Assembly (NCBI GenBank): GCA_001599815.1
Contig: BCIA01000001.1
Location: forward strand, 2,050,934 to 2,114,933
Direction: 5' to 3'
From: Furcasterigmium furcatum
Lineage: Eukaryota; Ascomycota; Sordariomycetes; Glomerellales; Plectosphaerellaceae
DNA length: 64,000 nt
The notes under the pieces were generated by a model. It worked only from the letters and a program-made list of their open reading frames with translations, made no database searches and had not been told where the DNA came from. Both the position numbers and the translations under genes were made by a program. Of the stretch, positions 34,197-45,600 are shown piece after piece; positions within the stretch are counted from its first letter, which is position 1; every line of letters starts with the position of its first letter.

Positions 34197-36183
34197 ATGG
34201 GTTCTATTACAGAGGAATTCCCATTTCCTGCCAGGTCGGGCCAACCTGAGACTAAGCGCATTGATTCGAGATACTATCCAAGGGACCAGCCATGGAACCC
34301 TCATCGCCCGGTCAAGGTCAGTGCCTCCTCCTCCCTAGCCCAGCATTGAAGTTATTGTCCCGTCTAACATCATTTCCCTTAGATCGTCATCGTTGGCGCT
34401 GGCATCGGTGGAGTTGCGCAAGCTGTACTCCTGTCCAAGAAAGTGCCCAGTTCAACCATCACCGTGTATGACCGTTTGGAGAAAATTGTCCGTGATCCCG
34501 GATTCTTTACATGGCTCCTTATTGACCGAGGCTGACTTCCAATCACAGGGTGGAACTTGGGCCGCGAACGTGTATCCCGGGGTTCGATGCGATGTGCCAT
34601 CACACGCGTACCGTACGTAGCTCCCCGATACTCATCCTCGCACGAGATGGAAGCTGATAGAGATCATAGAGCTTACACTGGAGCCGAACACGCAATGGTC
34701 TGAATACTACCCCAAAGGCAGCGAGATCCAGAAATATTACGAAGAGGTCGTCAGGAAGCATGGTCTCACGGACAACTTCAAGCTCCAACATGAGGTCGTA
34801 CGAGCAACATGGCTCACAAGCGCTTCCCAGTGGGCGGTTGAAGTTCGAGATCTCAAAACCGGCCATGTCGCTGTCGATACGGCCGAGTTCCTCGTGAACT
34901 GCCAGGGCCGTATCAGCAAGCCAAAGTTCCCCGACATCGCAGACCTCGACGCCTACAAAGGCCCCCTAATTCACACTGCCCGGTGGCCTGCGGACTTCGA
35001 CCTGACCGACAAGACTGTCGCCGTCATTGGCGCAGGCGCGTCAGCCGCCCAGCTCATCCCCAACATCGCCCCAAAGGTCAAGAAGATTGTCAATTTCGTC
35101 CGGAGCAAGACCTGGGTGTCCCCTACCTTTATCAAGGACATTCTTGAAGCCTCCTCTGATGCGCCCGGAGGACCTACCTATTCCGAGGAGCAGCTCGCTA
35201 CTTTCCGCGATGATCACTCGGCGTATCTCGAACACCGGAGAGAATTCGAGCTGAGGTTCCAAACACGCGCCGTCAAGGGCGCCGACAAGCTGGGCAGTAA
35301 GCAGAATGCGGCCTTGCGGGAGCATGTGATTGCGACCATGCGTCAGCGCCTGGGCGGCGACGAGGAGTGGCTCCAGCGACTACTACCCGACTACGCACCT
35401 GGGTGTAAACGACTCACCCCGGCCCCAGGATATCTCGAGACTCTCCGCGGGCCGAAGGTTGATTACATCACGGAGCGCATTACGCAGCTCACTTCAACGG
35501 GAGTCCGGACAGCCGACGGCACTGAGCGTGATGTTGATGCAGTCATCCTGGCGACCGGCTTCGAGCCAAGCTTCACCACCGCATTCCCTGTTATCGGGAA
35601 GTCTGGTGTTGACCTCCGCGAGAAGTGGTCTCCCAGTGGTGACATCGGCTACCCCGAGACGTACCTGGGGATTATGGCTCCTGGGTTCCCGAACTACTTC
35701 TTCGTCCTTCAGGCCCAGGGCAATGCTCGTGGAGGGACTGTGCCGCTGCACATCGAGACATCAGCTGTGTTCATCGCAAAGGCGATCCGAAAGATCCAAT
35801 CGCAGTCGTACGCGGCACTCGATGCCAAGGAGGAGGCGGCCCAAGACTTCAACGATCTTGTTGGCGGTTTCTTCGAGAATGGCGTCACGGGCGACTCGTG
35901 CACCAGTTGGTTCAAGAACGAGGCTGGCCCATCGAGAATCCTCATCGCCTGGCCTGGGTCATATCACCATCGAGCTGGCATCTTGCGAGACCCTCGATGG
36001 GAGGATTTCACGTTTGAGTCGAGGGCGGGGGCAGGTCGGAACCGATTTGAATACTTTGGTGACGGGACGGCGGAGAAGGAATCCGGTGTTACTCGGGACC
36101 CGGAGCGGTTGACCAGCTACCTGACCGAGGTTGGGAAGATTGACCTCGCAACATTCCAGGAATCATGGACTCTAGACCTTTGA
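34197..36183 (+). CDS. FAD-dependent Baeyer-Villiger-type monooxygenase
   Basis: Class B flavoprotein monooxygenase using FAD and NADPH to insert oxygen into a ketone or to oxygenate a heteroatom. Four exons (34197-34316, 34383-34487, 34549-34612, 34670-36183) give 600 aa. The FAD turn is GAGIGG at residues 45-50. GGTWAANVYPGVRCDVPSHA follows across intron 2. The type I fingerprint [F/Y]xGxxxHxxxW is present as YKGPLIHTARW (residues 192-202). The NADPH turn IGAGASAAQ comes next, and ILATGFEPS lies near the C-terminal third. All introns land so that these motifs are intact. Substrate class is unknown. The divergent permease and downstream FMN monooxygenase suggest a degradation or detoxification route. 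Confidence 0.93.
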
Positions 36184-37368
36184 AGGGGCGGTATGGGGGG
36201 ACACCATGATGAGTTATATGATTGCAGCTGTGAAAGTCTCACGTGCATACGTTCTTGGCTGTAAATCTAATTCTCTTACACGCTCGATGCCTCTCGGTTG
36301 CGATGTCTTTGTGTTGCATGTGCATCGGCCAATATACGTATATTCTCAATTACACAAATGCGACATGATATTGTACTAAGACGACAGTGTTGCGAGCCAG
36401 AAAAACCGAGTCTTTCGTTGAGGCAGACATCACCGGTTTCTGGCGAGTTTGAACCTCCAGTGATCGATCTGTCAAAAAGACAGAACTGATTAAGCAATAA
36501 TCAAATCTCAAAACTTACCCTCTACCATGACAAAGTAGCAGCGTTTGCCTCGCCACCCATGCCGGCCACCCAAGGAACAGGGGCCTACATCTCCGTAGCG
36601 CAGCCGATCTGAACGAGTCTCAACTTCCGGGCGTCCTTTGTTCCGACTTCCATCATCCACGCCTAAACGTCAGGTTCCATTCCAGACCACACAAGGGACG
36701 TGTGATTTCATTATTTCCGAGAAAAGCCGTTTAAGTCCGTTAAATCCATAACATCACGACATTGAGAAGGGTCCAGCCATTCATGGAGAACCGGTCGAGG
36801 TAGGAAATCTTGGCAAGTGTCATATGGCATATGTAGGTCAGGGATGAAGATAGTATGGAGATAGCGTCTGTCATTTGGGAAATCTTTAGCGCTGCTGTCA
36901 GGCACGTGGTTGGATATTGGCTGGTTAGCGACCTCACGCCAGACTCTCGCAGATGGCGACATCCCCCTTCCCTATTTTCACTGCAGGGGACATGATAAGC
37001 GATTCGACACTAAGATCGGTTCCAACGCCTGGGGGGCATAGATCTGGGGCCGGCTCCATCTCTAAGCTGGTGCTGCATGTTTGCCAGGGTCGCATTTGGC
37101 ATTGCCTTGGGCGGTGGTGTTGTCCGGGCTCTCGAAGGGGACTATGCCGAGGCCCAGAATATCATCCCATCACACGCCCGATCACGACATACTCCTCATA
37201 CGATATGGTTCTGCGCGTTTTCCATGTCGCGGAGCGATATCGGACGGCATTCATCAACAGACTGAATGTCAATGTTTCAAAGGTGACAGAAAAGCGACCC
37301 TTTGAAGCGCGGAGAGGAGGCGAATCCCCAGCATTACATTAGCTACCAACCAGTTCATCACTCGCAAC
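36184..37368. other. Intergenic, upstream of the FMN monooxygenase
   Basis: About 1.18 kb between two same-strand genes. It should hold the promoter of the NtaA-like gene. Only short open frames, no recognised product. Confidence 0.5.
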
Positions 37369-39224
37369 ATGTCCACCGTCCCTCATAACTTCATCCAGGG
37401 TGTGTCCTCGGAGCCTCTGTCAAAGGACCTGCTGGAAGGCAAGGTACAGCTGGAGCGGAAGTATGGGTACACGGCGGAAGGAAAGAAGAAGCGCATCTTG
37501 CTCAATGCCTTCGACATGAATGGCGTCGGCCATATTAGGTTTGTCGCCTATCTCACTTGGAACTTAGTAGAAGCCGTATCACTCATCACCCTGGCGCGTG
37601 TAGTATTGGACAATGGCAAAACCCCGAGGACAAGAGCTCCCAGAAAAACCGCCTTCCGTATTGGATTGAGCTGGCGAAGCTCTTGGATAAGGGGAAGTTC
37701 AACGCCCTCTTCCTTGGTACGTAGCAAGTCTTGATGATCTGCGGGTTGACGCTCCAACATCCGCCTATTCGACTAACCACGATTGAGCACAGCGGACAAC
37801 TACGGTTCACACGACATCTACAAGGGCAGCCATGCACCAGCCATCAAGACAGCATCACAGTGGCCGATATACGACCCGTTCAGTGTCAGTCAGTTCTTGC
37901 ATAAGGATGAAGTTACAGGGCTAATTTCCCATTCAGGTCATCTCAGCCATGGCTGCGGTCACTGACACTTTGGCTTTCGGAGTGACGGCCTCCACGACCT
38001 TCGAGCCCCCCTTCAGTCTGGCGAAGCGATTCTCAACTCTTGACCATTTAACTAATGGAAGGATTGCCTGGGTATGCCTGAAGTCCTGAGGATAACTAAA
38101 GAGAAAGTTGATTTTGTGGACTGCGCTGACATTCTAACATAGAACATCGTCACCTCGTGGAGCGACACAGCCGCTCGTGCACATGGCCTGGAACAGCTGC
38201 CTGAGCATGATACTCGCTATGACATGGCTGAAGAGTATCTGAGCCTGGTATACAAGTACGTTGTCTCTGTCCCCTCGAATGAATCCATTCTAATTGTCGG
38301 AGGCTCTGGGAGTCTTCGTGGGCGGACGGAGCTGTCGTCAAGGATCCCTCCACCCAAACCTACACCGACCCGACGAAGGTGCGCAAGGTCGAGCATCAGG
38401 GCAAGTTTTACAAGTCTTCGAGCGCCCACCAGGTAGACCCCAGCCCTCAGCGCACTCCGCTGCTCTTCCAGGCTGGGATGTCACCCGCCGGCACCTCCTT
38501 CGCTGCCAGGCACGCTGAGTGTATCTTCTGCGGCGGAGCGAGCCCTGCCATTGCCGCGAAGAACATCGAGGATACCCGCCAAAAGGCCCGAGAGAACAAC
38601 CGCGACCCGTACGACATCAAGTTCTTCGTTCAGTTCACGCCCATCCTCGGGGCTACCGACGAGGAGGCCCAGGAGAAGTATGAGCGCTATCGCCAGTATG
38701 CCCTCGGCGACGGCGGCCTCGCGCTCCTCGGCAGTACCTCCGGCATCGACGTCTCCAAGTTTCCCTGGGATGAGGAGTTTCCCACCGACCCGGAGCACCC
38801 CCTCATGAAAGACCTGTCAGTGAAGCAGCGCAACAGGTTGCTGGCACGCCCGGCTGGTTTTGACCGCTGGACCCCGTGCATCCTGGCTGAGTATCAGTCC
38901 CTCGGCGGAAGTGCGCCGTATAAGATTGGAAGTGGCGCGACGGTTGCGGACGAGCTTGAACGGTGGATCACCGAGGCCGATGTCGACGGTTTCAACATCG
39001 GCCACATCGTTGTGCCTGGTGCCTGGGAGGACGTGATCAAGTATCTGATCCCCGAGTTGCAAAAGCGTGGCTGGCTTGGAGAAGATTATGCTGTCCCTCA
39101 AGGAACAGCGAGAGAGAACTTGTACGCGACTCCCGGTGACTCGCACCTGCGCAAATCCCATCCGGGGTACCAGTACAAATTCAAGGTAGATGGCTCGAAC
39201 GGTAGCTCTGCACCCGACGCCTGA
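37369..39224 (+). CDS. FMN-dependent monooxygenase, NtaA/SnaA/DszA family (luciferase-like)
   Basis: Two-component TIM-barrel monooxygenase that uses FMNH2 from a partner reductase. Relatives oxidise nitrilotriacetate, organosulfur compounds or methyl ketones. Six exons: 37369-37538, 37604-37716, 37793-37884, 37937-38071, 38143-38255 and 38303-39224 (514 aa). Typical segments are ILLNAFDMNGVGHI, the tryptophan after splice 1 (GQWQNPED), LAFGVTASTTFEPPFSLAKR, NIVTSWSDTAARAHG, YDMAEEYLSLVYKLWESSW and SPAGTSFAARHAECIF. All introns are required to keep these together. No flavin reductase gene is visible in this window, so the partner must be elsewhere. It runs in the same direction as the Baeyer-Villiger-type enzyme. 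Confidence 0.92.
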
Positions 39225-39260
39225 TATGCCAAATATAACTTCGTCTTGTTCATTGCCTCA

Positions 39261-41073
39261 TCAGAAATGAGGGAAGATATTCGTCCACTCCGGCGTCTCG
39301 TACGCCTCAAGCGGCTGTTCCCTGATACTGACAAAAGCTTCCACCACGACAAATATCCTAGCGAAGACCAGACTGAATCCGCAAATAAACACTATGAGCC
39401 CCAGCCCGAAAGTCTCAAAACTTGTCTTCTCTCCGTCAGCCCAGTGCTCCCAGAAGTCGTTGAGCTGTGGCAACCTCGCAACGATGAAGTTGAGCACCAC
39501 CCAGAGCCCGCCACAGAAGGCAATGTACGAAGATGAAGCTCGCCATAACCACATCTCTGCCGTCGAGGGGAAGTGGTCATTCCAAGCCGCCACGTGAATG
39601 GCCCCGTAGCACAGGTTCGCAAACCACAGCACCATGCCCACCACCAGCCCGCCTACGTTGCGTAGGAGATCGTTAGATGGCCAGTTCTGAATGTGTTCCG
39701 CCACTAACTGATCTGGTCGCAGGTGAAGACAGGTGCTTTGCCCTCGCTCTTCTCCCCCGCTGGAGCCGCCTTCGCTGATGGTATGGGCGAAGAGAATCCT
39801 GTCTTTAAGGAGACCGGAATGTGTTGATAATGCAGATGTCATCAGCTCCCAGCGCGTCTGGTCGATAATACAGTTTTCTTTCGTTTGCGGCCGCTTGTCG
39901 TGGACCTGGGGCCGGCGCTCGAAGAAGGCTGTGCCGGTTTCCTTTTCACGCATGGCTTTAAGCTCGTCCAAGCAGGCACCAGGTGCTTTACAGAAGTTGA
40001 CCGATGCATTCGGTATCAATTGCACATGCGGGTTGAGTTGCGGCTTCTCGTTTTGACCTGGGTCTTCAGTGTCGGAGTTATTGGCGTGAACAGTCAGCGA
40101 TGAGGGGTCGCCTCTGACGCAGATGGATTCGAGCTCAGGAGTCTTGGAGTAGAGGTTGAGGTAGGCAAAGAAGGTCTTTACGATCGTCTGTGACTTGACG
40201 CGCTTGGGGTTGACGTAGCCGCTCATCTCGCTGCTTGAGTACATGAAGGCCGCCAAAGGGGCCAGCTCATCATCGCGAATGATGATGGGTTGATTGGGCA
40301 GCAGGGGCTTATGCCACCAGAAGGCGTACATAAGAAACGCGCAGAGGCTAGGATGACGGTTAGGAAAGTCTTCTGGCGATGAGAACTCATACATGGCAAG
40401 GGGCATCTGCTTACACATGGGCGACCGTGTTGACTTCGAGCAACGTGACAGGGAGCTGGGCGGCCAGGCGGCCAATCGCTTGCAATAGCATCCATGTCGC
40501 TTGCACGAGGACAGTTGATTTCGCCAGGTCGTTGGCTTTGCTTTTGTCTTCGATCTGCTCTGCTTCGATATCCGGCAAACAACCACAGCGTGCGAGCAAG
40601 GCAACGCCCTTGGCTGTGAGTGTAAGTCTCTCCACCCGCTGTGACTCGTCTTTCGGTTGGTCATGTATCGCATTCGTCAGACTCCTGATCTCGAAGGCGA
40701 AGCCGCCGGCGCAGGCGAAGAAGCTGTGAGCCATCGTCCAGGTAGATCGACGTCTCGGAACAGAGCCATTCTCCACGGCGGAGTTCAGGCTGTCCTCGAC
40801 AATTTGTTGAAGAATCTTCGCGGAGCTCCATTGTCTCCACGCGGCGAAAACCACGAGCTCGGGGGCGTAGATACCGGCTATGATCCATCGAAGAATCAGG
40901 AAGACAGCCTGCCCCTTAGTCTGGTCGCGTCGAGGGACGTTGAGATGTACTGCAGACCAGACGCAAAGGACGAGTGTGACGAGACATGATATGACCAGCG
41001 AGGGCGTGCCGCGCCCTTCCGGATCGCTGATATATCCCACGAGCCGCGAAGACGGATCGGTTTCGTCCGACAT
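39261..41073 (-). CDS. Fungal polytopic membrane protein of unknown function
   Basis: 581 aa, exons 41073-40415 and 40347-39261, with branch site CTAAC before the acceptor. Hydrophobic helices occur near the N terminus (LVISCLVTLVLCVWSAVHL), around the splice (AHVLCAFLMYAFWWHKPL) and as a group in the last 150 residues (VGMVLWFANLCYGAIH, IAFCGGLWVVLNFIV, FGLGLIVFICGFSLVFA). This arrangement, including the WWHKPL segment, recurs in a large uncharacterised ascomycete family. Its stop lies only 36 bp from the stop of the FMN monooxygenase (tail to tail), so the 3' UTRs probably overlap. I assign no function. Confidence 0.85.
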
Positions 41074-41564
41074 GCGTGGAGCACAATTGAAAAGAATACA
41101 CTAGCGATTGACAAATAACTAGATCCGGTAAATGAGAAAGTTGATGTTCAGGTCTGGGCTGAACTCCGACGGATTGCATCCGCTCATATCTGCCTGCGCA
41201 GCCGCCAGCCTCGAGAGGACATGAAACGCACCTATTTTAAGACTATGGTCATATCTATCCTCCTGCATGCAACTTCCCAAAAGGTAACCCATCTCAATGG
41301 TCAAAGAATCCCAAAACTCTGGTACCAAGCGCTGGTGAGGATGCCGGCGCTTAGATCACGTGCGAATGCGGCCGAGAGCAAGGATTAGCCGACGATCACG
41401 ATTTCTGCAATGTCGCCTCTTCACGAATGTCTTGGGTTGAAGAAGGCTACCATCACCACTCATTTTTGAATTCTGGAATTGCGAATCGAAGGCCTCCGGG
41501 TTGTTGTCGTCTCATCGACTTTCTCTGAATCATCGGGTTTTGGGCAGAGTGGCGGGTTCCGACG
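41074..41564. promoter_or_regulatory. Divergent promoter between two membrane-protein genes
   Basis: A 491-bp gap between the start codons of the unknown membrane protein (-) and the PAQR gene (+). No additional ORF is supported. Confidence 0.45.
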
Positions 41565-42698
41565 ATGAGCAAGGGGCCAAAAATGTCGCAGAAGGGATCA
41601 GAAGTCCCGAGAGGGGGCCTTTTGAGCTGGAAAGACATCAGTAAGACTATTCCAAAGAGCTAATAGCCTTCCGCTTTTCGAATTTCTCTGACTTCTTCTC
41701 ACTCGTAGTGCCGTGGCAAAGGTTTGTTCGACACACTGGTCAAAGCGGGGAGCAGGCTAAAAGAGACTCAGGGACAATGAGTACATCCTCACAGGATATC
41801 GGTCAGTCAGAGCAGCCCCAGCATTCTCAAAAGCTCGCACTTGGCTGACTTGGATATGTAGGGCCGCATCTTTCTCGTATTTCAAGAGTCTGAGAAGTAT
41901 CTTCCACATACATAACGAGACAGGTATGGACTCGCCCTGACCGTGGATGACGATGATCGGTTCTGAACGACCCCAGCCAACATCTGGTCTCATCTCCTCG
42001 GAGCTCTGTGGTTCATCCTCATGTTCATCGACTTCTTCTACATCAGGCGCCTCGCAAGCCGCACTGCGCTCCAGGACGCCCTCGCCCTCGGCCTGTACTA
42101 CCTTTGCGTCGCGGTATGCTTCATCCTATCGACCAGCTTCCATACCTTCTCCGATCACAGCCCCGGGATGCACAAGTTCGGCAATGAGCTGGACCACCTC
42201 GGCATCGTCCTGGTCATGTGGGGGACGGGCATGTCTGGAACGCACTTTGCCTTCCACTGCCAGCCAGCATTCCGTAACGCCTACTTCGCCCTGCTGAGCA
42301 CGACGGCGTTCGGTTGCGGCGTCTTCACGCTCCGACCAAAGTTCCGCCAACCGGCTTACCGAACGACCCGCTTCCTGATGTACGTCTTCCTGGGCGCCAG
42401 CCTCTTCTCGCCCGTCGTCCACGGGCTGTTCTCGTTCGGGCTCGCCCAGCTGGAGGAGATGATGGGGCTGAAGTCGTTCCTCGGCCTGGCGCTCATCAAC
42501 TTCTCTGGGGCGGCGATCTATGCCGCGAGGATTCCCGAGAGGTGGTACCCGGGGACTTTCGACCTGCTCGGACAGAGTCACAACTGGATGCACGTGTTGG
42601 TGCTGACAGGGGCCCTCGTCAGGCTCGGGGGGCTGCTGCAGGTTGCGGAGGCGTGGCAAGAGGGCGGAGCCATGCACGGGTTCTGCGAGGGATTGTAG
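41565..42698 (+). CDS. PAQR / hemolysin-III family seven-helix membrane protein
   Basis: Integral membrane protein related to adiponectin receptors and yeast Izh proteins, linked in known cases to zinc, sterol or ceramide metabolism. The model is 300 aa in five exons: 41565-41640, 41709-41721, 41772-41801, 41862-41923 and 41977-42698. Exon 2 is only 13 nt and exon 3 is 30 nt. Together they rebuild LLSWKDIMPWQRDNEYILTG, then SIFHIHNETANIWSHLLGAL, the classic start of this family. Metal-site motifs are visible: STSFHTFSDHS, LDHLGIVLVMWG and SHNWMHVLVL. The active site may be a hydrolase-like Zn centre (family knowledge). A downstream ATG seven codons in is an alternative start. Confidence 0.9.
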
Positions 42699-45600
42699 AG
42701 ATGGACGGTTGGCCTCCGAGCTCCGGGGCGGATAGACTGTTGCAGGGTCTCTAGCGTGCATCTTTTCCGATGAGGTTGCGTTATCTACATTGGTGGTTAC
42801 AGGGACGGCACCTCCATACCCACTCGGGCTTTGTACGGGATCCTGGCATTGGACCAAGCTCTACTAGGTTCATTGGATCTTCGAAGTGAGTGACAGACTG
42901 TTGACCTTCACTAGCTCGAGTTTGATGAGTCGGGGAAACGACTCGTTGAGATTCAAGCAATGACAGTAGACACTTGCCCCGATATCAACGGTCTGGAACG
43001 GGAGGTCGGCCGGACTTTCAATGCCGTCTTCTACATGCTGTAGCTTCCAGGCAAGCTCGACGTCGAACATCTGCAGCTAAGAGGGAGACTCACAAAGGAG
43101 TGTCGCTATCTTCGCACTAATGCGGTTCAGCCAAAGCTCAAGCTCCGTCGCGCGAAGCCATCGGACGAAGATGCGTCATCTCAGCTACGTGACTCAACCC
43201 GAGATATCACCCCAGGAGGAGCCGGAGGAACGCCGAATCCCGCCGTGTCCGTGTTGGGCTGGCAGCTGTTGAAGCCTCCAGCTCTCAGCATTATCACCCC
43301 GAGGCACAAGCCATTGCGACTTCTCGGCTATCTCTCAGCTCCTGCAAGCTGCCATCACTGGGCGACATGCCTTGGGTATAACAAAACCTCGGCAAAGCGC
43401 CAGAGCTCCGCCTTGGCAGCGGGAGGAGCTCTTTGATCTGGCCGTTCAAGCTCCGTGGTTCGGCCTCCTCCCGGCTCGAGCCCATGTGCAGGCTGACTGC
43501 TGACGATTGACAGAGATAGGGGCCCGAGGCTCTCTCACCGCCGAAAACAGGAGCTGGGCACCGGGTGAGCTCGGGGCACAGCTCATGCAGCTGTCCTCTT
43601 GAGGGCAAGCTCCATCTCCCTGCACATGGCACACATTGCTGGGCTGCATCGGCTGCGTGCCGGTGGTGGGTGGGTGGTGCGGGGGGAGTGCTCGATGCGG
43701 TAATCAGAGGGGGAAGAAGGGGGTTGGGTGCGGAGGAGCAGCCAATGGCCTGGAGGGTGGTGATGCGGTCAGGGAGGGAATGCGGGGAGTCGCTCAACTG
43801 TTGACTCTCAGTGACTCAGATAGTTGGAGGAGAGCCGACTGAACGGGCACGGGGGACCGCGTGGACGGTTTGACACGTCGCTTGTCACGACACGAGAGGA
43901 ATTGGACCGGGGGATATCGGATGCTGAAGGGTTTAGAGGAGTCATAATAACAGGCGTCGGGGAGAGTGTCCGGTGCAGGGAGAGAGTCAATCCTCAGGGA
44001 CGCTGGTGAGGGGATCTGCATGCGTCGAACAGGCTGGACGATGTCCGTTGAGGCCTGGTTTAAGCCTCAACTGCTAGCTCTGGGGGTCAATGCGAAAGAT
44101 TCGACGGGCGGTAGGGTTTAGCTTCAGACGTGCCATTGTCTGCGGAAGCTTGTGCTCTGTGCCAAGATAGCGAGTCTAACAGACTTCGGCAGATCAAGTA
44201 CGATCCGTCTGAGGTTTGTCTGCGGAATACTCCAGGTTCACATGCATTTCAGGGCGCGTATCGGTACTCCCAGCAGGGCCAAGCATCGCGGGCTGATCTT
44301 GTGGGACAGGCGGGAGAAACCCAAACATCGGACGTCGAGGCGATCATCAGAAGCCGTTTCGTCCGAAACCCAGGGCGGTCGAGCCGTGACATCCCAAGTC
44401 CATGCTGCGGGGCCGGGGGCTTGCGACTCGTCCCAATCACCTCGATCGTGATAGGGAGGACCGGCAGCCGTGTGTGTTTGAGGGCGGTGGGCACGAGCAC
44501 TGTCAGACGGAAGGGCATTCCAGCGCGCGTTTCACAACCGGAGCTGATGTGTGAGCGGAACTGAACTGAAGCACCGCTGTGGGTGAGGGGACAGTTGGGG
44601 TACGGAGCTGCCCAGCAAAAGCAACCAGCCAGGCCCGGGCTCAAGGGGGAACGTCCCTGACCCTGCGAGAAAAAGAGCGGTGGAGGTCCGTTGTTGGGGG
44701 GCTCGACGCGTCCGTCCCGTCGTCGTCCACATCCCGACGGGACGGGATGGCTTGCCACTAGACGGAACCCTGTCGGGAGACTGGAGGACGTTCGGGGGAA
44801 ACCGGAACAGGAGGTGACGAGTCTTTGAGATTAGAGAGTGACAATCCGCAGAGTGCCCAGCCAGGGGTTCCCGAGACGAGAGACGAAATGGAGCAGGCGA
44901 GCGAGCAAACACGGGCCGGAAGGGTCCATTCTCCTGAAGAGGGGAGAAAAGAGACCAGAAGCGCGCCCATCATTGTCTCCGAACGAGTAAAAAAAAAAAA
45001 GTCGGGAGGGCCACCAGGAATGGACCGCTAGGCCTGAAGCAGCGTGGCAGTTGGATGACAAGCTCAGGAGCAGCAGGGTTTTGGCACCGATGGCACCGAC
45101 AAGCCGGCGCCGGGATGGTCAGGGGCAGGGAAGGGGCAGGGGTAAAGCCAGTTTTCTCAGCAGGGCATCTTCTCGCGTGCGCGGTCCGGACGGGGACGGG
45201 GTCCACCTCAAAATTTCCAGGTCCATCCATAGCCAAAAAGGGCCTGCAGGACGATATCCGGGAAGCGTGATTGGGGGGCGGCGCATGGAGTTGGAACGCC
45301 GCTGGATGGAGTCGACGAGCATGCATTCACCCTGCTGCTTGATACTCGGACGTGCAGGTTGGTCTTTTTTCTCTGCTCGAGTCTCCGAGTATTCCACGAA
45401 ATTCTCGTCGGCTCTGGGAGTCGGGACTTGCGCGTTGCGGTCGAGCCTCCTGGCTACCGTTGAAGGATTTGACCTGTTCCCCAGAGGATTCGAGCTGGGG
45501 AGCGATCGCAGCTCGCAACGGCATGCCGGAGGGGGAGTCCGTCCACCGTCGGCGGGCAGGATGCTTTACGAGATGATAACCGCCTGTACGAAACAACACG

